The notes under the pieces: generated by a model
What the model was told of the DNA's origin: nothing
Seen by the model: the letters and a program-made list of their open reading frames with translations, nothing else
Database searches by the model: none
Assembly (NCBI GenBank): GCA_026552955.1
Contig: JAPMTS010000003.1
Coordinates: forward strand, 65,213-129,212
Direction: 5' to 3'
Origin: Candidatus Methanoperedens sp.
Lineage (GTDB): Archaea; Halobacteriota; Methanosarcinia; Methanosarcinales; Methanoperedenaceae
Length of the DNA stretch: 64,000 nt
Part shown: one piece after another, positions 16,323-23,191 of the stretch
Numbering within the stretch: position 1 is the stretch's first letter
Layout: each line of letters starts with the position of its first letter
Made by a program: the position numbers and the translations under genes

Positions 16323-17006
16323 TTATTTCATTGCCATATCGAAGAAATATCCTGCCGCCAAGAACATAATAATTCCAAGGATACGATCAAGCCAGATGCC
16401 TCCGTCTTTGAGCTTTCCACGAATTGTTTTGCCTGTCGCGCCGCCAATGGAACTTATGATGACAAGTGGCAGCATCATGCCTATCCCGAAAAGGAAAGAT
16501 ACGGTTACACCATATGCGACCGAGCCTGATAATGCTGCAACTGCAAGCACGGCAAACAGCATTGGAGCAACTCTCCCTATGGTTATGGCCCCAAATGATA
16601 TGCCAAGCAGGAATGTTCCCGGCGGAGTCAATGATGTGGGCAGACGTAAACGCATAAAAATATCACGCACAGGCAAATGATAAACGCCAAAAAGCTGGAG
16701 TGCCATTATTAGCATCACGGCACCGCCGAATGCATAGGCAAAAGATGCATTGAACAGTACTACGGTTTTCCCAATATACGCAACGATGCCCCCAAGAGGA
16801 GCAAGAACAAGCAGCGTGCCGATGCCAAAAGGCAGAGTGAGCATCAGTGAATCCCGTAAGGGGTATCGAACCGCACCATCGCCTGCCACCGAACCTATGA
16901 GCGCCAGACACAACACGGTATTGCAGGGGCAAAGACCCGCAAGAATGCCGAATACGAAAAAGCCCCAATAGGTGGGATCAGGCGTTACCATCAGGATCGT
17001 AGACAT
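16323..17006 (-). CDS. CcdA/DsbD-like membrane protein of the hgcAB cluster
   Basis: A 227-residue protein with six predicted membrane helices. Helix 1 carries GILAGLCPCNTVLC, the cysteine-proline motif of the CcdA/DsbD/TauE-like LysE superfamily, in which cysteines within the membrane relay electrons or bind metal. A second half repeat begins near PPGTFLLGISFGAITIGRVAPM. It lies 32 bases downstream of hgcB on the same strand, so it is probably the last gene of the operon. It could pass reductant across the membrane or move a metal or thiol ligand; the sequence does not decide. Confidence 0.7.
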   Translation of the reverse strand: MSTILMVTPDPTYWGFFVFGILAGLCPCNTVLCLALIGSVAGDGAVRYPLRDSLMLTLPFGIGTLLVLAPLGGIVAYIGKTVVLFNASFAYAFGGAVMLIMALQLFGVYHLPVRDIFMRLRLPTSLTPPGTFLLGISFGAITIGRVAPMLFAVLAVAALSGSVAYGVTVSFLFGIGMMLPLVIISSIGGATGKTIRGKLKDGGIWLDRILGIIMFLAAGYFFDMAMK

Positions 17007-17037
17007 ATAGCATAAATTCTATTATATCCATTCACTT

Positions 17038-17319
17038 TTAACATGAACTGTCACACCCGCAGGTAACTTCTTTTTTTCCCTTAACAGCAGCCAGCATCAT
17101 TGCTGAAGCACATCCAACGCCGTTATCCACTTTTATTGCTTTTGTAGGGCAGTTGAGCTGGCAGGCTCCGCATTCCATACATGCTTTTGGATTTACGAGT
17201 TGGGCTTTCTTTCCATCCGGACTGAATACCCTGTGTGGGCATACTGTGCTGCACATACCGCAGTTGATGCACAATTCAGGGTCGTATTCCAGGGTATTTG
17301 AAACATACGAATTGAACAT
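17038..17319 (-). CDS. hgcB: HgcB, ferredoxin partner of mercury methylation
   Basis: A 93-residue ferredoxin with two 4Fe-4S motifs, CINCGMCSTVCPH and CMECGACQLNCPT, and the C-terminal Cys-rich tail VTCGCDSSC that distinguishes HgcB from ordinary ferredoxins. A lone cysteine (VGCASAM) lies between the second cluster and the tail, as in the family. HgcB is thought to reduce the corrinoid of HgcA and to hand over Hg(II). It starts 1 base after the hgcA stop, with a strong ribosome-binding site (AGGAGGAA) inside the hgcA end, so the two are translationally coupled. Confidence 0.92.
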   Translation of the reverse strand: MFNSYVSNTLEYDPELCINCGMCSTVCPHRVFSPDGKKAQLVNPKACMECGACQLNCPTKAIKVDNGVGCASAMMLAAVKGKKEVTCGCDSSC

Positions 17320-17320
17320 A

Positions 17321-18424
17321 TCAAATTCCTCCTATTATTTTCACTGATGATAATACAATTATCAGGATAATGCCAATTCCGGACACCCATGCCATTATTG
17401 GCATATAGGTAAATATCTCGCGTTTGACCCCGGTCACGGATGCAAATGTCGTAGAACCTGTGAAGTTCAGAGCCAGAAAAGCACTTATTTGCGGCATGAC
17501 CAGCATATATGCCAGAGCCCAACCAAAACGCAGCCACAGGTTTTCATTCGTCATGCTATAAAATGAATCCAGGGCAAATATCACAGCCGCCAATCCTCCC
17601 ATAAGGAATCCCTTAGTGCTAAAATCAGTTGTTGGTATCCACGGCAACAGGATGGGAAATAAAACTAATCCTGAGAAAGCGGCACTGATGACAGCTGCTG
17701 CAGCCGTGTAGCTTCCCACAAGTGCCAGAATTACTGATGCGATCAACAAGGGTATCAGGAAATTTTTCATTTCCACAGGTATGAGAACAATCCGATCGTA
17801 AAGAGTAAATCGCACGCTGCGCATCTCCGGGGTTGCCCTGTGTGTTTTTAGATATTCAGGCAGGTCTGCTGCTCTCACAGGACCGAATTCAACTTTGAAT
17901 CCGGATCGGTCCCTAACCTGCCGGGCATCCACTCCTGTTGCGCCCAGCTGTGGAACGATCAGTATGCGATGGTTGACAACATCTTTGAGTCCCACAGATT
18001 CGATTCTGTGGACAATCTCATTTGTTCCGAATGCTCCTTTCCCTGCGGCACACCAGACATTGACGCCTTTTGTGTCAAGCACAAGGATATAGCAATCAAT
18101 ACTCTTCAATGCGGATCTTAAGGCATCAAAACTGAGCGTGTAATTTGCACTTACAAAAACAGGTGAGTCTTTCTTGGGATTTCCCATTGTGTAAAGCCCG
18201 GGTTCTACCCGATGCTGCTCTCGTTTCACACCAAGGCGAGCCATCAAATGATCCAGGCGATTTACAGGTGTGATCTCGCCGGATGTGGATTTGATAACAT
18301 AATCGGTCTTCCCGGATAATGTAAATATCGGCTCGGATCTACGACCTGAAGAACTGCAACATGATATTGTTTTTTTAATTTCTTTTGTTGTTGTTTCAGC
18401 CTGCTTTTCCAGTATGTCTTTCAA
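17321..18424 (-). CDS. hgcA: HgcA, corrinoid protein for mercury methylation
   Basis: HgcA transfers a methyl group from a cob(III)alamin-like corrinoid to Hg(II), giving methylmercury. The 367-residue protein has the diagnostic cap-helix motif NVWCAAGK at residues 122-129, with Cys125 as the lower ligand of cobalt. The soluble CFeSP-like corrinoid domain (residues 35-210) also shows FVSANYTLSFDALRSAL and PQLGATGVDARQV. From about residue 217 the protein is hydrophobic with five membrane segments, as expected. Translation appears to start at a TTG codon preceded by GGATGTG. The Cys-rich N-terminal patch (SCCSSSG) recalls the linked ArsM and regulator. Confidence 0.95.
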   Translation of the reverse strand: MKDILEKQAETTTKEIKKTISCCSSSGRRSEPIFTLSGKTDYVIKSTSGEITPVNRLDHLMARLGVKREQHRVEPGLYTMGNPKKDSPVFVSANYTLSFDALRSALKSIDCYILVLDTKGVNVWCAAGKGAFGTNEIVHRIESVGLKDVVNHRILIVPQLGATGVDARQVRDRSGFKVEFGPVRAADLPEYLKTHRATPEMRSVRFTLYDRIVLIPVEMKNFLIPLLIASVILALVGSYTAAAAVISAAFSGLVLFPILLPWIPTTDFSTKGFLMGGLAAVIFALDSFYSMTNENLWLRFGWALAYMLVMPQISAFLALNFTGSTTFASVTGVKREIFTYMPIMAWVSGIGIILIIVLSSVKIIGGI

Positions 18425-18469
18425 AATAACACATCCTTATTTTATATTTGTTCCTGGAATTCATTCTTC

Positions 18470-19282
18470 CTATTTTTTAGCCTGTATCCTTACGCTGACA
18501 ACTGATTTTCCTATCTCTTTCACTTCCTCTATTGACACATTGAGTTTCTCAATGACCTGTTTTCCAAATGGATCATTTTCCAGGACATCTATAGGAAAAT
18601 TCTTTTCATCAAGTATTTGTACTTCCTTGAAGCCGGCATTCTTTATTGTTTTTAAGTATTCATCTTTCTTTGTTGCACCAGCAACACATCCGGTATAAGC
18701 TTCAATAGAATCCCTGACAAAATCAGGAAGTTCTTTCAGGAGGACAATGTCTGAAACCATCATTCTTCCCCCTGGTTTTAGCACCCTGAACGCTTCTTTG
18801 AAAACCCTGCTTTTATCAGGAGCGAGATTAATGACGCAGTTTGAAATAACAACATCAACGGAATTATCGGCCGCAGGTAAATTCTCAATCTCCCCAAGCC
18901 TGAACTCCACATTTGTATATTTCCCTTTTTGTGCATTGTTCCTGGCCCTATCTATCATATCGGGTGTCATATCGACCCCTATGACTTTTCCTTCTGTCCC
19001 CACCTTTTTGGCTGCAAGGAAGCAGTCAAACCCGGCACCAGAACCCAGATCGAGCACTGTTTCCCCTTCTTTTAACGAAGCAAGTGCTAAGGGATTCCCG
19101 CACCCAAGACCAAGATTTGCGCCTTCAGGTACTGATGTTAGCTCTTCATCGTCATATCCGATCCTCCTGCTTATATCCTTTGCACTGCTTCCACAACAGG
19201 AGGGAGAGCAGCAGGAATCGCCTTCCCTGGCTACGCTGGCATAACGTTCCCTTACTACTTTCTTTATTTCTTCTTGTTTCAT
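18470..19282 (-). CDS. arsM: Arsenite methyltransferase ArsM
   Basis: A 270-residue SAM-dependent methyltransferase that methylates As(III). Motif I is [15 protein letters not shown] (residues 76-90). The three arsenic-binding cysteines are present: Cys61 (LGLGCGNP), Cys149 (VISNCVINL) and Cys199 (EAYTGCVAG); the 50-residue spacing of the last two matches characterised ArsM enzymes. An N-terminal CCSPSCC motif is an extra metal-binding patch. It starts after GGAGGTATTAGA and precedes hgcA by 45 bases, so both are likely expressed from the promoter near 19.6 kb. Confidence 0.93.
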   Translation of the reverse strand: MKQEEIKKVVRERYASVAREGDSCCSPSCCGSSAKDISRRIGYDDEELTSVPEGANLGLGCGNPLALASLKEGETVLDLGSGAGFDCFLAAKKVGTEGKVIGVDMTPDMIDRARNNAQKGKYTNVEFRLGEIENLPAADNSVDVVISNCVINLAPDKSRVFKEAFRVLKPGGRMMVSDIVLLKELPDFVRDSIEAYTGCVAGATKKDEYLKTIKNAGFKEVQILDEKNFPIDVLENDPFGKQVIEKLNVSIEEVKEIGKSVVSVRIQAKK

Positions 19283-19296
19283 TCTAATACCTCCTT

Positions 19297-19569
19297 CTAT
19301 TTCTCCATTATATCCTTCATAACAGGGCCAAGCATACCTTTTACGATCTCTGCGAGCTTCTCAACCTTGATCAATGACATACAGAATACTTCACCATCCT
19401 TTTCCCAGCTTACGACAGCCAGCTTATCGCCAGCATGGATTTTTGCTTTTTCCCTGATCTCTTTTGGGAGCACGGTCTGTCCCCTATCGTCTACAGTTAT
19501 TACGGATTCAACTTTGCAGCAACTCATCTCGGAAGCACAGCAAGATTTGTTTTCATCTTTTTTTGCCAT
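19297..19569 (-). CDS. AbrB/SpoVT-type DNA-binding protein with Cys-rich N terminus
   Basis: A 90-residue protein whose core, [34 protein letters not shown], is a swapped-hairpin AbrB/MazE/SpoVT domain that binds DNA as a dimer. The N terminus carries two cysteine pairs ([10 protein letters not shown]), so it could sense Hg(II), As(III) or another soft metal; this is an inference. It is the first gene of the arsM-hgcA-hgcB operon, 14 bases ahead of arsM, preceded by a Shine-Dalgarno AAGGTGAT. A role as autoregulator is likely given the palindrome upstream. Confidence 0.85.
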   Translation of the reverse strand: MAKKDENKSCCASEMSCCKVESVITVDDRGQTVLPKEIREKAKIHAGDKLAVVSWEKDGEVFCMSLIKVEKLAEIVKGMLGPVMKDIMEK

Positions 19570-19595
19570 CTTATCACCTTGAATAGTAAAATGTA

Positions 19596-19629
19596 TTCTG
19601 ATTATTTAAACTTTTCTGATAATTCAGAA
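19596..19629 (-). promoter_or_regulatory. TATA box and palindromic operator of the metal alkylation operon
   Basis: On the minus strand a TATA-like TTTAAATAAT lies at 19601-19610, about 32 bases before the start codon at 19569. Directly upstream is the perfect palindrome TTCTGA-TAAT-TCAGAA at 19614-19629, and a further TTCTGA copy at 19596-19601 overlaps the other edge of the TATA box. Repressor or activator binding here would control the whole operon. The site is seen; the binding protein (most likely the first gene's AbrB-type product) is inferred. Confidence 0.55.
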
Positions 19630-19730
19630 TAAGCTGTTAAAATGGAAAAATACCAATGGATTCCTGCAATGAAAAAATCCCATAAAAGAACTTCAGGATA
19701 TGAATGATTCATAACCTGGATTGTAGTCCA

Positions 19731-20939
19731 CTATCTCCCAAGCGCAGCATGCGCTCTTGCAAGATGCCTGGCAGCAAGAGCACCAACGAGTGATATCTCA
19801 CCTGCAAGAACTGCGGCAGCGATTATTTCGGCAAGTTTTTTCGCATTCGTACCGGGGGGTTCTCCAGCACCCGCAACCCCCATTATATCCAGGCATTCCT
19901 GCTGTGTGGAGATTCGCGTCCCTCCACCCACTGTTCCCACATTCAATGAAGGAAGCGTTACCGAACAGTATAGGCCCTCATCGGTAAGTTCCATTGTAGT
20001 TATCGCATTACTTGCTTCCACCACATGGGCAGGATCCTGGCCGCATGCAATAAACATGGCTGCTGCGATATTTGCAGCATGGGCGTTAAAACCAAGCGAC
20101 CCTGCACGGGCTGAACCCAAAAGGTTCTTCCTGTAATTTACTTCTGCCATTTTTTCAGGCTTGGTTTTAAGTATCCCAGATATTGTTTCTTTAGCCACGA
20201 ACACATCTGCTGAAACGGTTTTTCCCCTGCCCAGGATGGCATTTATGGCGGCAGGTTTCTTGTCCGAACACATATTGCCGGATAAAGCAACAAGTTCGAC
20301 GTCATTCTCGGATAATATGAGGTCTACGGCGGCATCTGTGGCAATGGTTACCATATTCATACCCATGGCGTCCTTGGTATCATAGGAAAATCGCAAATAC
20401 ACATTTCTCCCTGTCGTAAATGCATTTATTGAGAGCAATTCCCCGAAACGTGTTGTACTTTGTGCTTTTTGTTTCAGCATCAAAAAATTCTCATCCACCC
20501 AATCGGTGAGTTTTTTTGCCCCGATTATGTCTTTTGTCCTGAAAACCGGGGCCCTTGTCATCTCATCTTTGAATATCCTTACATTTGCACCCCCCGAAAC
20601 AGTGATCACTGAACAGCCCCTGTCGGCACTTGCCACAAGCGCGCCTTCCGTTGTTGCAAGCGGAATATAGTAATCACCTATGGCATATTCGCCTTTAATG
20701 CGAAGCGGTCCTGCCACTCCAAGGGGGACCTGTATTGCTCCTATCATGTTCTCAATATTGCGTTTGGTGACGTTTTCAACATCAAGGGAATAATTGGAAA
20801 TATGATGGAATGTTGTCCCGGTCAGTTCTGAGACAGCCTTTCGCCTTAATTCGATCGAAGCATTCGGATCAAGCGTTTTATCAATTTCATGAAAACTGAT
20901 CTCGCCTCTTTTTACTTTCTTAAGGAGTTCATTATTCAT
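19731..20939 (-). CDS. hmgA: HMG-CoA reductase
   Basis: Converts HMG-CoA to mevalonate with NADPH, the committed step for archaeal lipid isoprenoids. The 402-residue length and motifs fit the class I archaeal enzyme: IGAIQVPLGVAGPL, ATTEGALVASADRGC with the catalytic Glu, DAMGMNMVTIATDA, the lysine of SGNMCSDKKPA, NAHAANIAAAMFIACGQDPAHV, VGTVGGGT and the late His in ARHLARAHAALG. The remaining pathway genes lie at 26.6-31.7 kb. It overlaps the RNase III-like gene by 8 bases, so the two are translated together. Confidence 0.97.
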   Translation of the reverse strand: MNNELLKKVKRGEISFHEIDKTLDPNASIELRRKAVSELTGTTFHHISNYSLDVENVTKRNIENMIGAIQVPLGVAGPLRIKGEYAIGDYYIPLATTEGALVASADRGCSVITVSGGANVRIFKDEMTRAPVFRTKDIIGAKKLTDWVDENFLMLKQKAQSTTRFGELLSINAFTTGRNVYLRFSYDTKDAMGMNMVTIATDAAVDLILSENDVELVALSGNMCSDKKPAAINAILGRGKTVSADVFVAKETISGILKTKPEKMAEVNYRKNLLGSARAGSLGFNAHAANIAAAMFIACGQDPAHVVEASNAITTMELTDEGLYCSVTLPSLNVGTVGGGTRISTQQECLDIMGVAGAGEPPGTNAKKLAEIIAAAVLAGEISLVGALAARHLARAHAALGR

Positions 20940-21372
20940 TTATATCAAATAATTCTTTTATGATTTTCCTGCAAGATTCAAACCCGCCATCAAGATATAG
21001 AGCACCGATAAGTGCTTCAAATGACTCGGCCAGAACATAAGGCTCTTTGTCTGCTCTTTGTTTTGTTTCGCCATTTCCAAATTTCAGGTAAGAGGCCAAG
21101 CCAAGCCGATCACTGATCTTTGCAAGCCCTTCTTCCCTCTCAAGGCTTTTTTTCCGGTTGGTTATTTCCCCTCTTGAGTTAACGCCGCTTTTGATCAAAA
21201 GATCGATCAAAACAGTTTTCAGGACAGCATCGCCAAGAGTCCTGAAAATTTCCTGATCTTCACAATAAATGTTTTGTTGTTTTTGTTCCAGTGCATAGGC
21301 TTTGCGTGTCAGGGCGCGGTCAAGGAGATTCTTATCCTTGAATGTATAACTCAGTTTCTCTTCGAGACTCAT
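20932..21372 (-). CDS. RNase III-like protein without dsRNA-binding domain
   Basis: A 146-residue stand-alone RNase III domain. The signature reads DQEIFRTLGDAVLK where classic enzymes have ERLEFLGDAVL: the first Glu and the Asp are kept, but the metal-binding Glu four residues before the Asp is Arg. The C-terminal motif AESFEALIGALYLDGG keeps its Glu. No dsRBD follows. It may act like mini-RNase III with altered catalysis or have become a binding protein. It lies upstream of and overlaps hmgA; a histone gene precedes it. Confidence 0.82.
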   Translation of the reverse strand: MSLEEKLSYTFKDKNLLDRALTRKAYALEQKQQNIYCEDQEIFRTLGDAVLKTVLIDLLIKSGVNSRGEITNRKKSLEREEGLAKISDRLGLASYLKFGNGETKQRADKEPYVLAESFEALIGALYLDGGFESCRKIIKELFDINE

Positions 21373-21420
21373 TTAATAAAGAAAAAAGAATGAAAAATAA
21401 AAACAATTGAATTTATGCGA

Positions 21421-21654
21421 TCAGCTGGACTTTTTTATCCTTGCAACCGCTAGTCTGATATCTTCTTCTTTGACCGTTGTCCTCTTTGCATGTTTTGCAA
21501 GGGTTATTGCTTCACGCGAAATTTCTATGCCGTAGTCCTCAAGGACTTTTGCAAGCTCAACGCCTGCGTCTTCTGCTACCCTGTCTGCTCCTGCTTTTCG
21601 TATTATGCGCTCTACCGGCGCAAGTGGAAGTATTGGCTGGACTTGATTTGACAT
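21421..21654 (-). CDS. Archaeal histone
   Basis: A 77-residue HMf-type histone fold protein that wraps DNA as multimers. The fold covers LPLAPVERIIRKAGADRVAEDA, the central helix GVELAKVLEDYGIEISREAITLAKHAKRTTV and KEEDIRLAVARI; the RT pair before the last helix and the Arg in the loop contact DNA. N-terminal extension of about nine residues (SNQVQPILP). The short 5' gap of about 85 bases to Orc1/Cdc6 includes AT-rich promoter sequence. Confidence 0.96.
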   Translation of the reverse strand: MSNQVQPILPLAPVERIIRKAGADRVAEDAGVELAKVLEDYGIEISREAITLAKHAKRTTVKEEDIRLAVARIKKSS

Positions 21655-21741
21655 TTATTTTCTCCTTTTTAAATTAAAATTTTGGATAGGTATTATTGGT
21701 AATAAAGATATATATAGTTATTTAAATCAATACAGAGCGAT

Positions 21742-22848
21742 TTACAATCTGATTTTTACTTCTTCAGGTTTGAACCGAAGCTTAACAACACGGCTTCTCC
21801 CGCGCGCCCCCTTACCGGTAAAATCAGCATCTATCAGCTTGACCGAACCAAGTTTATTAAGTAATTCATAAAATCGCGTATATCCAAGTGCGGTCTTCCC
21901 GTAGAATTTTTTGTACAGGTCGCCGGAATTTGATTGAGGGAAATCCACGATCAAACCGAGGAGTATTTTTTCTTCCTTTTTTAATGTTCGCATCATGTAA
22001 GAAAGATGCACAAGACGCGATTTCTCATACGCTGATTCCACATCTTCCTGCGCTATGGTCTTGCTTGCCCGCTTCTCTGCATTAAGTCCTGAGCGCTTTA
22101 ATAGATCTATTCCCACGCGCAGATCACCGAGTGAAAAAGTATGCTGCACTATATTCTCAAGGACGCTTTCCCCGAGCACATCCGGAAAAAATCCCAACCT
22201 TATGCGGTTTGACAGGATGTCGTGTATCTCATCTAATGTATACTGAGGGAATTTTATCTCTTCAGGTAAGAACACCGATTCGACTTTTGGATCAAGTAAA
22301 TGGGGCACGCCCGTATCGCTTAATATCGCGATAACACCCATTCTTGCCCCGGGGTGTGTTTCATGGGCTCTTAGAAGCGAGTACAATATCCCATCCACTT
22401 CATTTTCATAGAACAGGTAATTCATATCGTCAAGTGCGACAAGAAGCACTTTCTCATGCTCCACTATGTATTTCGTAACTTCGCCGAATATTTTCTTAAA
22501 GGAAGCCCCCGTTGCTGGCGGGGCAAATCCGATAATTTTCTTGAATATCTGTGAAAATACAGCATATTTTGTTGAATTCACCTGGCAATTGACAAGCACA
22601 GGCACTACATTGTGCGAATGTTTTTCGATCTCCTCAAAAACCTTAATTACTGCCGTAGTCTTGCCCGTTCCCGGGGAGCCTATACAAAGACCGTTCACCG
22701 GCCTTCCTCCGCCCAATGCAGGACGGATGCAATGCATGAGCGATTGCATTTGGATATCCCTATGATGGAAATATTCAGGGATGTGGTCAAGTTCGAATAA
22801 CTCGCTGTCTTTGAAAAGTGTCTGGTCCCAGGAGAGAAACTCTTTCAT
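21742..22848 (-). CDS. cdc6: Orc1/Cdc6-type replication initiator
   Basis: A 368-residue AAA+ protein that recognises replication origins and loads MCM. Walker A is GSPGTGKTT (near residue 58), Walker B is VLLVALDDMNYL, sensor 1 lies in VIAILSDTG and the C-terminal winged-helix domain spans roughly residues 285-368 (LLGLIVDFPQSNSGDLYKKF, YTRFYELLNKLGSVKLID). An N-terminal segment HIPEYFHHRDIQMQSL matches the conserved Orc1 start. Origins often lie beside this gene, and the gene-free region upstream holds two tandem 17-base repeats. Confidence 0.93.
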   Translation of the reverse strand: MKEFLSWDQTLFKDSELFELDHIPEYFHHRDIQMQSLMHCIRPALGGGRPVNGLCIGSPGTGKTTAVIKVFEEIEKHSHNVVPVLVNCQVNSTKYAVFSQIFKKIIGFAPPATGASFKKIFGEVTKYIVEHEKVLLVALDDMNYLFYENEVDGILYSLLRAHETHPGARMGVIAILSDTGVPHLLDPKVESVFLPEEIKFPQYTLDEIHDILSNRIRLGFFPDVLGESVLENIVQHTFSLGDLRVGIDLLKRSGLNAEKRASKTIAQEDVESAYEKSRLVHLSYMMRTLKKEEKILLGLIVDFPQSNSGDLYKKFYGKTALGYTRFYELLNKLGSVKLIDADFTGKGARGRSRVVKLRFKPEEVKIRL

Positions 22849-23191
22849 ATTGCGATATTACTTTCACCCGGCTTATAATAAATGTTTGCTTTATTTAATC
22901 GTTTGTATTATATGTACAGGAAATAAATGACCTATATTCAATAAATGACCTATATTTTTGAATTTGCCACTTCGGCTAATACGGAAATATGGTACCACAA
23001 AAAATCATTACGGCAGCCGGGCAAAAAGGTAAGAATGAATCATTGGTCATCGGTTAAGGACTCTAACTGGCTCTAATGATATCGTTTATTCACTAATCTA
23101 TATTGGTGGCCTTCTGTCACAGCAACGTTTGTACACCACCAACATGTAAATTAATGGTCACCTTTTGCAGATTAATTCATATAATTGTTTT
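22849..23191. other. Gene-free region upstream of cdc6, candidate origin or regulatory zone
   Basis: Some 340 bases of AT-rich sequence between the divergently oriented cdc6 start and the end of the multiheme cytochrome gene. It has a tandem 17-base repeat (see the next feature) and no coding frame I can support. I could not find a clear canonical origin-recognition box by eye. Other than the cdc6 promoter, the content is undetermined. Confidence 0.4.
22922..22956. repeat. Tandem 17-base direct repeat upstream of cdc6
   Basis: AATAAATGACCTATATT occurs exactly twice, at 22922-22938 and 22940-22956, with a single base between, giving an 18-base period. Two DNA turns of spacing would put both copies on one face of the helix. 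It is 75-108 bases before the cdc6 start codon. It may be a binding site for Orc1/Cdc6 itself or another regulator. Confidence 0.6.

Noticed and set aside
17038..17319. Ordinary 2x[4Fe-4S] ferredoxin
   Set aside because: The C-terminal Cys tail (CGCDSSC) and coupling with HgcA identify it as HgcB.
22849..23191. Confirmed replication origin
   Set aside because: The cdc6-adjacent AT-rich gap with tandem repeats is suggestive, but I found no clear origin-recognition boxes by eye, so it is reported only as a candidate.
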